NCBI GenBank assembly: GCA_946811695.1
Contig: OX328124.1
Span: 84,305,293-84,369,292 of the forward strand
DNA length: 64,000 bases
Direction: 5' to 3'
Source: Gonocerus acuteangulatus
Taxonomy: Eukaryota > Arthropoda > Insecta > Hemiptera > Coreidae
In this document: in pieces, positions 33,332 to 45,415 of the stretch
Numbering within the stretch: the stretch's first letter is position 1
Layout: every line of letters starts with the position of its first letter
Position numbers and translations under genes: made by a program
The notes under the pieces: model-generated
Told to the model about the DNA's origin: nothing
Databases searched by the model: none
What the model saw: the letters and a program-made list of their open reading frames with translations, nothing else

Positions 33332-35554
33332 CAAAATGTAAATACACCTGTGGGCTCGAAAACGATTTGGTATATGAATCAAAATATATTTGAATCAGAT
33401 AAAAGTCAAGTGGATTAGCCGTCAAAATAAATGAGAATCCCTTCGGAAACCTCAATTTATAAAAGCATTCCCATAGACTTTTTAAGATCTTTTTTTAAAT
33501 AAAAAAGAATGGAGGCAATTAACAGAAACGTGTTCGTTCTTAATTCGAGTCTAGCCTGATATGATCTCTAATACTCATATTTATGTGAAGATGGAAAGGT
33601 TCAGATTGTAAAATGTTTTCCTAATGTATTCCCTCTGGTCTGTGTGGTGGATAATGATCTGTCAGAGAGAAGAAATATAAGGGCTAGCCTAGTGGCTCGA
33701 AATCTGGAGAGGGTGGAGCACCCCTATTGTTTTTTATTATAATTACTGGGTTATCTTTCAAAGGCTCCTTCTATGCCGATACGCTCATCTTGAACCGGAT
33801 TTTCTCTTTATATCATACAGCATTCAGAATTTATTTATCGATATTTCTCAACTCCTTGTTCTTACTGCCTTGTTTCTCTGAATTCATGTAGATAAGAGCG
33901 TAAGAATGTAATAAGAACGAGATTATTGTCTTATGCGTTCATTTGAAACCACATTTGATGAAATATGTGAGTTTTAAGTCAAATTAACTACTGAACTCAA
34001 TCTATCTACTACTAATGATGTCTATTCTAGTACCCGAAGGTACCCCCTGGGGAATTTGGTCTTGGTATCTTAATAAAACTACATTTTTTATATAGGCGTT
34101 TTATTTTTCGCAACTTTTTATATTGAAATAAAGGCTGTGAAACAAGGAGGACAGTGTTAATACTACTACTATTGTATTCAGATAAAATCAAAGGAATAAC
34201 ATTATACAATGTCGAGGAAGAATTATACATTAGGTGAAGGAGCGTTACAGCTAGAGCTTAAATTGAAAGTAGATTGTTTCTGATTTAAAACGTAACTTAT
34301 TTAAAAGAGTAACTTCTTTTACACCTTAGGGAAAATTCCTCGGTGCTCTGGGAAACAACATATAACACCAGACGTATTGACCTTTCAAACGAAAGTCGCC
34401 AGACCCATTGTCAATGTTTCGTACTTAGTTACCAAACAACCAGTTAAAGAAGTCATAGTGTCCTAAATCAGTTATTTTTGCAGTAAACAATCTGCCTACA
34501 CCCCATTAATGCCTCAACATATGTATCTGCAATAATATAAACATAAGTGAAATGTTAATAATGGCTGTTTTCTTCGTCAAATGCAAAGATATCTGTGGTT
34601 TTACGAAATCTGTTCACTTCCTTCTAATGTTCATAAAGGGTGATTCATGGAGGATTTGAACTCATACGCCAAAGCCGAAAAGATCGAGTTTTCACAGGAC
34701 AGAGTGCGAGAAATGAATCATATTTCTAAGACATTTCATTAAAATTTGCTTTATTACTGATATGCTCCTGATAATGTAATAATATCAACTGATCTGATCA
34801 ATTGTCGAAAACACCGAATGTTCAAATCCTGCTTGGGTTGATGAGCTAACGCAGGCTGATTGTGAATCACATCTTACCCTTAACCATCCCTGAAAAAGCA
34901 GATCGAAGCAACGAAATTTCCCATTAATTAGAAACTCGCACGGGGAGGAACGAGAAACTCCAAGGTTACCTATACATTTTATATTCTTACATAAAAATAT
35001 CATTGTTATATATTTAACCAAGAACTATTTGTGTGTTCCAACCCTCCAGACATTGCGATGGTTTCTTTTCTGCATCACCTTTTCTAAATAGATACGAGAG
35101 GATGTTTGAGGTAATTTGGAATTCGTATGTTAATAAATAGTTGGTGTGTTCTTCTGTAATTGGTTTTAGTGTATTTCAGAAGAGTAAACTGGACAACGCC
35201 GCAGTAGATGCACCAGTCCACAGTTAGTACATTCTTTGGTCATTTCTATTTTGTATCTATCAGGATTGCTAAGGTGAATGGTCTTCGTATTTGCTAAGGT
35301 TAATTGAATTATTTACCCTTGTGTCTATTTATATCCATCTTTATTTGTAGGTAGCTATTGCATCGTAAATGGTGGTGTAGGGAGTTGTGTTGATGTGGTC
35401 TAAATCATCTTTAATCAGATATACTTTTATTTTTTATGTTATTTCCTGGAGTATTTTCAAATTTCAAATTTTGGCGAATTGGTGCAGTACTTCATACTTT
35501 CGTATAATATATGTATTTGGAAAGAGAGATCAAGCAAGTTTAGTGGTTGTCGTT
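33332..35554. other. AT-rich DNA, weak tRNA-like words only
   Basis: An A-box-like TAGCCTAGTGG (about 33682) and a B-box-like GTTCAAATCC (about 34820) occur separately and without partner boxes, so no SINE is called. No gene was recognised. Confidence 0.4.
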
Positions 35555-35655
35555 TTTTATGTCTAATAATTAGAATCGATGAATATTTTAAGAGATTTTT
35601 CAAAACCAAAAAAAATGTAAGTGCAAACTTAATGTTACATTCCTTCGGGATGTCC
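35555..35655 (+). repeat. dispersed repeat R-H
   Basis: TGTCTAATAATTAGAATCGAT, TTTTTCAAAACC and ATTCCTTCGGGATGTCCTAA match 31455-31562 with substitutions. Confidence 0.5.
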
Positions 35656-36049
35656 TAAAAATTCAATTATTATTTCATATGGGTATATTTTTTGTATTTT
35701 TTTTTTCGATACATATAAGGAGTCGTAGAGAGGAGCGTGGGTGAATTACTGTCGGCGACTGTGTAGCTAGAACACACAAGACTAGGAACGGCGTACAAGG
35801 GGAGACTGCTTCCGAGGCATCCCCGTACAAGAAGGGAGCAAGAGATGGCCGAGATAAGGCCCAGACTACGGGCATAATGTAATGGTGACCAACATGAGTC
35901 GCCCATTAGCTGGACCAATTGTTTTGTGCTGGTCAGCGCTGTTGCTCTCTTAGGACTTTGCTATTTATTCGGACACCTCCCTGTTCTTCAGCCGAACAAG
36001 CATGCTGCCATAGAGGGGATGAGCGGTCTATTTACACGGTGCAGTCCAA

Positions 36050-36300
36050 GATAGGGGGGTTGGATGGTATACAGTATCTAAGCAGATGAGAATGGCTGGA
36101 GTTAAGAAGGACATAATAAGAAATTCATATAGTTAGCACTCGAGATGATAAGAACTGTGGGAAAAGTTGTAACAAAACACCAATTAGATTTTCGGCAGTC
36201 TACTTCAGATCGAATGCAGGAAGACCAAAGCTAGAAGTTAAGTGACTATAGGAAAATAGTGAACAGAGCAAGGAAAAAAGAAGATTCATTCCTTGCATTA
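36050..36300 (+). pseudogene. LINE RT C-terminal remnant
   Basis: A plus-strand frame reads MRMAGVKKDIIRNSYS and, about 100 bases later, SNAGRPKLEVK. These correspond to the 'MRML.WM.GV...D.IRN.YI' and 'GRPK.RW' blocks that close many LINE reverse transcriptases. Stops and missing pieces show that it is a relic. Confidence 0.45.
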
Positions 36301-36664
36301 AACTAATTGACAATAATATTATACCTAATTTGTTTTAAATATTAAATTTAACCTTGTGGTCTGTAGGTACTCAATTTATGTATTATATTTTGTTTTTTAA
36401 TATCAAATAAAAAGTTATATAAAAAAATTAGGAAAAAAGTAAGATTTTAACGAAAATATGACACTTGCTCTTAACGGAATCCCAACTTTTTCATTCCTTC
36501 ATAATTGGTGATGGTTCAATATATATATTCAAGATTATATAAATAACGTTCAAGATATATAAATTTTATTTACTTTTTGACAAGAGGTAGTATTACAAAA
36601 ATCATTTTATCGACAGAAATGGGTAATTTTGGACCGTTCGTATATTTTCTCATATGTATATGCA
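36301..36664. other. no feature recognised
   Basis: AT-rich spacer left of the Tc1-like element. Confidence 0.5.
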
Positions 36665-37397
36665 GGGTAGGCCATAAATTAGTTAATATTTGAAAAAAAA
36701 AATCGTATAAAAAAACTGACATATTTTAAAAATTGTTTATTTACAAGAAGCTGGACTCCAAGGTGGCCATGGGATGTCACCTGGACTGGAAATCAGCTTT
36801 TCTAGCAAATATTTTTTTAACCACAGGCAGGGACTCGTTGGATGTGTCACAAGTGTCTCCATCTTGCTTAAATAATGTGTTACGAGTGTAACTATAAAAT
36901 TCCAGTAGAATCGGTGCTACGAACTCCCGTAACATTTTCACATACACAGCAAAATTAACAGTAACCGAACACCCACGCGAGTCATCGAAAAAGTAAGGTC
37001 AATAAACCAACTAAAAACAATAACACTTCGCCAGAAAAAAACATTAACACTAAGCCAACTAAATGAAAAAATCAGAGATGTTAGCGATTACTAAATATTT
37101 GGAATACCTGTCTGGATTACCCTGGAGTACCTGGGGGAAAGCGATGCTGTACCAGCCGCATTGCAGGGATCAGGTTTGCTATCTATATTAGGCATATATT
37201 ACATATTTTATAGTTGCCATAGTACATTCGATAGTTGCTTAGACCAAAACAGACGAAACGATGGTCATTTAGATGATATTATTAAAAATATAAATTCCAT
37301 CTTATTAGCTTACTTGTAAATAAACCATTATTAAAATATGTCTAGCGGTTTTTCTTATACAATTTGTTTGAAATGCTAACTAACTCATGGGCCACCC
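36665..37397 (-). mobile_element. Tc1/mariner-type DNA transposon remnant
   Basis: Terminal inverted repeats of about 80 bases bracket the segment: the left begins GGGTAGGCCATAAATTAG and the right, reversed, begins GGGTGGCCCATGAGTTAG. Inside, on the minus strand (about 36985-36730), a frame reads VTVNFAVYVKMLREFVAPIL and FKQDGDTCDTSNESLPVVKKIF. This matches the FQQDGAT.HT block around the second catalytic Asp of IS630/Tc1-mariner-type transposases. The 3' WPPRSPDL region is broken by a stop, and the N-terminal half is absent or unrecognisable. It is non-autonomous. No clear target duplication was found. Confidence 0.7.
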
Positions 37398-37671
37398 GTA
37401 TATATGTATATATAAATCGTTAATTGAGAAATCGTGTGAAGTGGGTAGCGATCATTCGAAATACCAATAAATGATTTGAAGAAAGCAGTAAAACAATTTT
37501 CGATAGAACGAACTCAGCAGGAGAATGAAAATTGCTGTCCTTTAAATGTCTCTGTTTTTATATATATATATTTTTTTTATTGTTTGTTCTCATGCTGTTT
37601 TAATTCATGAGAGCAATTAATGATTATTATATGATTGTATTACTTGATTGTTTGTTTTTATAAAGCTTGTC
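37398..37671. other. no feature recognised
   Basis: Short TA-rich runs only. Confidence 0.5.
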
Positions 37672-37750
37672 CTAAATGCCTATTTCAAGATTTCCGAATT
37701 TCACAATGGAAAAGCGTTAAGATAATGCAGCTCCAGCTAATCATGCTCGT
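37672..37750 (+). repeat. dispersed repeat R-G
   Basis: GAAAAGCGTTAAGATAATGCAG aligns with the GCGCTAAGATGATGCAG core of this repeat at 17.3 and 23.6 kb. Confidence 0.45.
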
Positions 37751-38685
37751 TATTTAAAAAATAATAGATTTTTTTCTGAAAGATCAAATCTAAAAAGGAA
37801 AGATTACTCACATCATCCTCTTAAACAATTCGACCTCGTTTCTCACAAGAGCTCTTCAAGTTGTTAGGTATGAAAGAATCGTGCACAAAGTATTAACATA
37901 AAAAGATGGAGAAGGGATACAAAAAAAAAATATAAAAAAAAAATGTTGTTAATTTAAGTACTCCAAGTCGCTTTAGTAAAGAGTAAAAACCATTTTTCAT
38001 TGTCATGCTCACTCTTACTAAGGAATCCCATTTATGGTTTTGAACGATTTCTGATGTAAATTTATGCATGGCTTTGCCGACTAAACTAGAAAGAAGAGTA
38101 TGACTTTATCCTCGAAAATAGAGGAACAACATATATTCACAAAGTTCGCTGGTTTGTATTTGCATTCAAAGGCCGGAAACTACAATTATAATTTATAATT
38201 TTATTCAACTACTTCCACGCAGTTGCTACGTTAAAGCGAAAAAATATTTAATTTACGATTATAAAATTAGCAAATGAGCGAATGACAGGGAGCGATTTCT
38301 AAATGCACTCGTCTTATCATAACTGAAATGCTGTTGCAATTTTTTTTTTTTTTTTATTGAATGCAATAAAGCTACTCCTCAACTATGTCTTTTTTTCGTG
38401 TTTTACCTTTTACATTTACGTTTATCATTTAATAAGCACCATTAAACTGGATGAAGTTAATAAATTAAAATATTACATGAGCAGCTACGATCATATAATT
38501 AAGTATCCCAATGCTGAAGATTACAAGTCGAATATTTCGAACTGGAGTCTGAAAAGATTTATAAATTTATTCAGACGATTTGCTTAGTTAATATTAGCGT
38601 GTCGTCACCAAGTTTATGAAAACTAAATGAATATTAAGATCAATTTCTTCATTACAAATATTTAGATAAACAAAAGTAGTCAGAA

Positions 38686-38689
<4 letters not shown>
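37751..38689. other. AT-rich DNA, no supported gene
   Basis: A 76-codon frame at 38357-38587 follows a T-run, but it opens with TTG rather than ATG and has no recognised domain, so it is not annotated. Confidence 0.4.

Positions 38690-38754
<65 letters not shown>
38690..38754. repeat. TA microsatellite
   Basis: Pure TA run of about 65 bases. A copy of the terminal part of the 145-bp repeat (AACTCGTTAAATCATTTGC) lies 50 bases to its right. Confidence 0.95.
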
Positions 38755-38757
<3 letters not shown>

Positions 38758-39624
38758 TATATTAAAATAATAATAAAAAATTATTGCGAACAATTTTGTT
38801 TGTAAACTAACTCGTTAAATCATTTGCTAGGGGAATACTACATAGCAAGTTTGGTGCGAAAAAACTCCGGTGTGTAACGTTTTAACGATAGTTCATAAAT
38901 GTTAGGCACATTTGCCGGGAATTTTGATTATATTCAAATGAGAAAATATCTTAATTAAAATTTAACACGTTCCTTATATTTTAGTCTAGGGGACCGGAAA
39001 TAGCTGGCACTAACAGGGAAATAGGTCAGAGTAACACGAAATAGTTTGAATTTCTTTGGCTTATGAATTGGTTTGCATGTTTTACCTTAATAGCTACAAG
39101 ACTGGCCCTCGTTATCTTTCCACAATTCTACAGATCATCTGATAAGCAATGTTCCACCGTGCTGGGTAAACGGGTTAATTAATTTTGCAGGGTATCTTTC
39201 CGGCGGCGTGTTAGAATTTACACTCCGTTCAGTAATTTCCCTCGCTATTGTAGTCACTAGTCTTCTTCGAAGTACAGTATTCCATTAGTTGTACTAGTTC
39301 GGCTAAGTATTCTCTTGAATTTAAAAAAAAAAATTCTAACAGGCATGAGCAGCAATGCATAATTTGTATATTTCAGAATGTATCTTGAAAAGAAGACATT
39401 TTGGTGGTGACAATATGAATGCTGAATAAATTTACTCCAAAAAAAGTTGCCAGGCAATTTGCGATTCGACAAAGTAGTCTGAGAAATCAGGGGTTCTGGA
39501 GCTGCCTCGAATATTTTTTTCTAAACTAACTTAATAAAATCGAAGTAAATAAAAAAGGTCAATTGAAGTGTTTCGTATTTTGACATTAATTTTTTTGTTT
39601 CTTTTTAAGTAAGCTGATTATATT
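38755..39624. other. partial 145-bp repeat end, then nothing recognised
   Basis: Bases 38808-38900 match the terminal monomer at 31.2-31.3 kb. The rest is AT-rich without supported features. Confidence 0.4.
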
Positions 39625-40135
39625 TTATCAAACAGCTATGTAGCTCTCAAGAAACACAAAGCTTTCTGGCTTAATTTTTTTATCGCCAAGAATATCACAA
39701 AGGGGACCATGATGGTCTATTTGGTTTCCAGCGGCTTCATACGCTGTGATTTCTGCGCACATGTGCTTCACAGAAAATTTATTTACTACAATCTACGCAC
39801 TCAGGCGTAGATTCTCTGCTATATAAATATGCGTGGGTCAGATTAGTGTGTCCTAATCTTACTTTCGGTAGAACTACCTCATAATTCCTTGTGTCTTGAG
39901 TTGAAGTTTTCCATGCCGAGGTAGTGGATTTAATTTCCCCTAATTTGTTTTCTTTACTTTGAAACCATTTGTATTGCCACTTTGAGAAGATCAGATATTT
40001 TAGATGTGCTAATTCATCTGACGATAGGATGTACGAGTAAGGAATGCCTTCTTTAATAGCTTGTTTGGCTGCTACATCGGCTTTATCGCTACCCTTTATA
40101 CCATTGTAGCAAGGAATCCAGTAGAGACTAAAATG
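39625..40135 (-). pseudogene. LINE 3' remnant: RNase H end and C-terminal domain
   Basis: From 40135 to 39782 the minus strand is open for 118 codons. It begins HFSLYWIPCYNGIKGSDKAD, matching the 'WVPsHxGIxGNExAD' block of LINE RNase H, with Tyr where the conserved His is expected. It continues through VAAKQAIKEGIPY to VRLGHTNLTHAYL and PECVDC, the C-terminal 'RLGHT.LTH.YL....P.C..C' region of Jockey/I/R1-type LINEs. After a stop at 39779-39781 another frame continues with SVKHMCAE and LCDILGDKK-type sequence to about 39625. The RT is missing. This is a 5'-truncated relic. Confidence 0.75.
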
Positions 40136-40848
40136 TTAGTTTGTTTTGTTATTAAGGTCCTTTTTCTTTTTTTTTTAATTTGTCCAACTTTAAACTTAGT
40201 TCAAGAATATAATAATTCGTTAGAAGTGAAAATAAGAGAGGACTGGGGTCTTTAGTTGTTTGCATTTCTTGGAGAGAGTGAAGGATGACAGGAAATGAAT
40301 GAGTCATGCAGAAACTGTACTTTTGGGCGATATAATAGAGAATCTTTTATAATCTTTCATCTAGCAGTATGAATGTATTTACCATATGTTGCTCTTAAAA
40401 TGATCTACCCGAAGGTCGCCATCTTTCAATGGTTTACTAGGGCAATGCTCGACGCATATAAACACACCCAAACACGATATAGAGTGTTTATGAGGAGAAC
40501 TGGAAAATATTAATGTAGTATTTTATCTGAAATTTCGACCGTTTTGCTGAATTGTTTTAGCTGAAAAAATCTGAGTTGATAAAACATCAATCTTTCAAGA
40601 AAGATTGAAGCTCGATTATTTTTTAGTGACCCCAAATATTTACAATAATCTACAATCGATTAAAACGTTTAAAACTCTTCCTATTTTCATCACCCAAGCC
40701 TTACGTCACTAGACCTGTGAATCAGTAACTCCTTTTGTATTTTTAGAAGATTGTTATGTGACACTGGTTAGGTGTAAAGAAACAATATGATTATTAATTA
40801 ACGCAATAATTAACGCATTTTTGAAAACATAATAGTGACACTTTTGTT
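40136..40848. other. no feature recognised
   Basis: AT-rich DNA without a supported gene. Confidence 0.45.
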
Positions 40849-40857
40849 GGCCAAATG

Positions 40858-41101
40858 GGGGAGGGTAGCTCAGTGGTAGAGGACTCAACTGATATGCTGG
40901 AGGATCTGAGTTAAAAACACATACGCACTAAAGATTTTATTTTATAAACTCGTCATTAATGAGTTGGATTCGCGTTCCCTGACCTACCCTAGGCCCCCCA
41001 GCCATTACCTGATGTATTGACCACACTATCTCCCTAGTTTGCCGTATGGTCGAGACTCAGATACCTGGACTGTACCTCTCCTTTGAGCCTGTTACGGGAC
41101 T

Positions 41102-41155
<54 letters not shown>
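40858..41155 (+). mobile_element. tRNA-derived SINE (family 3) with poly-T tail
   Basis: The 5' end has GGGTAGCTCAGTGGTAGAG, a near-perfect tRNA 5' region with A box TAGCTCAGTGG (40866-40876). The B box region (ATCTGAGTTAAAAACAC) is degraded. A GC-balanced body of about 180 bases follows and ends in 52 T residues (41104-41155). The flanks GGCCAAATG (40849-40857) and GGCTAAATG (41156-41164) look like a 9-bp target duplication with one mismatch that encloses the T-run. Confidence 0.6.
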
Positions 41156-41156
<1 letters not shown>

Positions 41157-41164
41157 GCTAAATG

Positions 41165-43296
41165 CTATGCTTCACATTTGTGTCAACCCGTTAATATATT
41201 TTATTACCGGAATTTCCTTTCTGTAAATACCGAAGGATAATTTATTTTTATCAAATGGCTAAATGTCTAATCACAATTTTGAGATATTTTAAGCATTTCT
41301 AATGCTTGGAAGGACATTGATTCAGCCTACACATCGATTGCGAGGAAACCATATTCGATTCCAAGTATCCCATTCCATCGATCCTGGGCGTGGCATGGGG
41401 AGCGCCCTGACACTCGTAACTGATTGCTACCAAATTTTAAATAATGAGATCTCATTCTAAAGGAGCCACGGAAGATTTATACTAGTAGAATGGAGGGGAT
41501 CATTTAAAGTGGTGAGCGAGGGTATAAGAAAGGGTAAAAAGAACGGGTCTCGTGTTGGCTCCTATACAAGTCAAGCAGTTTGAAAGGATGTGTTTTTTGA
41601 CTGAGGGACAAACCCGACAAATGAACAGTTCCATGAGAAGGGTTTCCCCGCCTGCCCTCATAACAGACCATTAATCATAGCGAACTGAAGTAGGTATAAT
41701 GGATCCTTCGCCAAATGAATGGACTCTCCTTATCTAAACTATATTTAGATTTCACAGAGAGCAGTTCTCCGTCTTTGTAACATGTCTTTACTACTTCTTC
41801 CACTAAACTCCTTTATTTTCTTTTAGTGTAAAAATGTATTATCGTCTGAATTGGTCAAATTGCACTTGAGACCTTTATCACAAGTACAAATTAGCAACTG
41901 TCTATATTGGGAACATATTATAGAGTTACTTATAAACGCTTAAACAAACAAACAAACATGGAGATCTAATAACGTGTTATTTTATTTCTTCTTTTTATTT
42001 TTCGTGTATGTGCTTAACGGCGTATCAAAGATTGGGCTATAACATGTTATTATTTGTAATTATAAATACTGGGTTTCTTACACCCCTGAAGTTGGTACAA
42101 AAAAGCCCGTACTCTTTCTTTTCATGTCCTGATGATTAGAGTTTACTTCAGGATGGATATAAAAGGTCTGTTCGGCCTCAATTTTCATTAGCGTAGAGCG
42201 CCTTTAGAGTATGTGCTTGATAATATGAGGGTTGCGCAAGACACCTTAGGAGTCTTCGGTGAACCCCAAAAAGACCATGTTCTAGGAACACTGAATACAC
42301 ACGATCTCTGAAAGCGTTCTGCATTTTTTCCATTGCGAATAAACAGGTCATCGCACTGTGATCCTTAACTACGTCTTGCACACTTCAGAAACCCTACCAC
42401 ATTTCTGTTTCACACAATGTGATCACAACGCAAAACATATTTCTATAGCCCAACAGCTCGAGATTACCACTCGTACTACCGATAATGTATCTTGTTAATG
42501 CTAAGCTCAGTCAAACGGAGGATGGAGCCCACCCTTGCCTGAAATTTGTGATAATAAAATATTTACGCGTAGCGGAAGCATGCAGAATCGGATGACGCCA
42601 GTGAGCTCGAGCAGACTTAAAGAGTGTAGTGGGTTTTATCTTGTGTTCTTTCGATTACTTATAGCGTTGGTCCTTATATTTAAGGAGGATTATGGTCGTG
42701 ATACCAATCACAATTTTTTAATATTAATTATTTCAACGATGAGTAATTGATGAGAGTATGTGGCATTTTGTTGTATTTAGAAATGATTTCAGTAATTAAG
42801 AAACATTGGATGGACTTTGTTTTGACATTTATAACATTCTATCGACTAACATATGAAATAATAAAACATGAATGAGTTATTAATACATTAAAACTGTGTA
42901 ACAGTAATTATGTTATCAGTAATCGTACTGATTGATTGAAAAATTGACAAAATGTTACATAACGCCAGACAAGACTCTCATGATTATACCCACTTGTAGG
43001 GTGATGTACCTTATGGTTTGTTATATACTTCCTTGATTGAGAGGAAATTAAAATGAAACATTAAAATATTTGCATTTTTCGATGATCTCAGATGTTTTTC
43101 TGTTTATTCACATCTGAAGGAAGCCTAATAAGTACATATTTTGTTTAAAATTGATTTCACTTCATTTCTATTTTATATACATTACCAATTGCAATTCTAT
43201 TTCTTTTTTCCGCTTTCTCAAATCCAAAAATAGGCTAAAAAATTATAAAGATATTAAGTAGGTACAATAGAATATTTTGCTCGTCCATTTTGTCTT

Positions 43297-43298
<2 letters not shown>
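41165..43298. other. AT-rich DNA with one SINE tail fragment
   Basis: Bases 41988-42045 (TTAACGGCGTATCAAAGATT) resemble the 3' part of SINE family 1 on the minus strand. A 67-codon frame at 42178-42381 (minus) has balanced composition but no recognised domain. Nothing else could be supported. Confidence 0.4.

Positions 43299-43372
<74 letters not shown>
43299..43372. repeat. poly-T tract, 74 nt
   Basis: The longest homopolymer in the window. GTGGGGGAGC follows it. An insertion end is possible, but no target duplication was confirmed. Confidence 0.9.
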
Positions 43373-43373
<1 letters not shown>

Positions 43374-43824
43374 TGGGGGAGCTCCACACTTCCCCAAAAC
43401 TAAGAAGTGTACAATATTCTTACAAATGTAAGGATTGAGTTCATTAATAGCCTTCAAGAAGCAGGCGTGATATATGAGAAGAAGGCGTCTTTTCACGTCT
43501 GAGGATAGGCCCTTCCTTGTCTGACTCATTCCGACCTTATGACCTGACAAGACGATTTGCCGTGACAATGACACTTGCAGTTAAACACATAGTGACTGAT
43601 TCTAGTTGTAAAAAAAACTAATTTACTATAAAAAATGAGGGAAATACTTTCTGACCAGAGTAATATATACTCCAGACATATTTTTATTTCTTAAAAATTC
43701 GAAGTTTTTTGAACAAATAAAACATATCTTAAGTTGTTTTTGTGTGTTTTTGTTTTTTAGAAATAAATATTTATTACTTATGATTGTAAAGCTAAATCTG
43801 TTTGTACTTTATTCTTCATCTTTG
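43373..43824. other. no feature recognised
   Basis: Moderately AT-rich DNA without supported features. Confidence 0.45.
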
Positions 43825-43965
43825 CTACTTCGTTACTTCTTCGTACGGGGCAAGTTGTTTGAATCTTAGTAGGATGTCTGTGTAAGGGGTGCCTTTTTTA
43901 ATTGTTAGTTTTGCTAATACATCTGCTATCTCTTTTATAATAGTGGCTAGGAATTCATAAAAAAA
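43825..43965 (-). pseudogene. LINE RNase H fragment
   Basis: The end of a 68-codon minus-strand frame reads EIADVLAKLTIKKGTPYTDI. This matches the 'ADxLAKxAIxxGxP' part of LINE RNase H, and resembles ADVAAKQAIKEGIPY in the relic at 40.1 kb. Neighbouring parts are not recognisable. Confidence 0.45.
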
Positions 43966-44031
43966 ATAACGTGTTTTTTTGTTGATATGGATATTGATGT
44001 TCACTCGAAATACTTCAGATTTCATGTACAT

Positions 44032-45350
44032 ACTTGTTTGTTTTCATTTTATAACTAGTTTTATCAACTAAATACTTTGGACTGTGTTCCCAGAGCTAGT
44101 CTTAGAGACAGATGGATTTTCGAGGTTTCGGTTGAAGCTCTCGAAACGATTCGGGCTGGGCGCCAGGAATCAGTAGCATAGGTTATCACCAATTTTTTTC
44201 CCGCACAATTTCTTGCCATTATTTGTTCATAGCTAATAACACAAAAGTCTTTTCATTTACTCAGGACCAAGAACAATAGAAAAGAACTAATTCAGAGTGG
44301 AGACACCAGTATGTCTAGAACTGAAGTAAAAGAGTAATATCTCCACGACAAAAAAAAACTAGTTATACAACAGTTCTCGAGTTGTTTGCAGCATTAATAA
44401 AGGTCTTCGAAAACAACATTATGTATCCGAAACAAAAACCGAACTCCCCAATCACGAAACGATTATTCAAAGAAGTCGGGGTTCTTATACAGAGAAACGT
44501 GCCGTTTACGTGCCTGAATGTTTCATTCGACAAATAGTTCATTATACCTTCGATAGTCAAATAACCTAAGAGTTAATTACCTCTAGAAATTAATTATACG
44601 AAAATGACAAAACTTCTTGGTTCAGAATTGTCTCTTCGCAATCATATGTAAATTAGTCATCATTACATTAGTGATGGCAATATGAAACCATAATGCTACT
44701 GTAACATTCAATACACTATTCCTTGGAAAATATTTTTAGTTGCTGATAAGTTGGGCACTCTAGAAGTCAAAATGCGTTCTATACATTTAAGTCTAAAAAG
44801 CAGCAGGTTAATAAATCATCAAATCAATTTCACAAAAATAGATGAAAAACTAAGTTTAAATCAATCTTTGAATGATGAGATTTATTAATTATCATAGATC
44901 AGTTAACACAGATAAAAATCGTTTCATTCTAGTAAGGTAGGTAACAAAATATGAAAATAATTGTGAAAATTGTCCTTAGTCATTAATAATATTCAAAGGC
45001 TAACAACTATTTGATGATGGTTAGATCATATTTGGTCTTTGAGCTGCAGTGAGAAAAAAATATTAATTATCTTAAAAAAGTATCAAAGCGATTGAAATGC
45101 CAGACACGTAATCTGTTGTATATACTTTGGTTGAGATATAAAAACAAAATTCAATTTAAAATTCCTATTTAATTATCTTCATTTTGTTCAGTAATTTCTG
45201 CAGACCTCAAAATTCACGCATATTATGTGTTCAATTCCTCACAAACTTTGTTATATTTTCAGCACTCATTATCTCTTCTAGGATTAGAGTTATGAAAGTT
45301 TTTATAGAAAGACATTCATCGGTTACAAATGATGGAAGCTGTATATAAAA

Positions 45351-45352
<2 letters not shown>
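44032..45352. other. no feature recognised
   Basis: AT-rich DNA without a supported gene. Confidence 0.45.

Positions 45353-45412
<60 letters not shown>
45353..45412. repeat. TA microsatellite
   Basis: Pure TA run of about 60 bases. Confidence 0.95.

Positions 45413-45415
<3 letters not shown>

Noticed and set aside
33680..33730. A-box-like TAGCCTAGTGG suggesting a tRNA or SINE
   Set aside because: No B box at the right distance and no tRNA fold.
34810..34850. B-box-like GTTCAAATCC
   Set aside because: No convincing A box upstream and no cloverleaf.
38357..38587. 76-codon frame with a hydrophobic start after a T-run, resembling a secreted peptide exon
   Set aside because: It opens with TTG, not ATG, the splice acceptor is weak and no homology is recognised.
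43254..43574. Frame with a long lysine run
   Set aside because: It is only a read-through of the 74-nt poly-T tract on the other strand.
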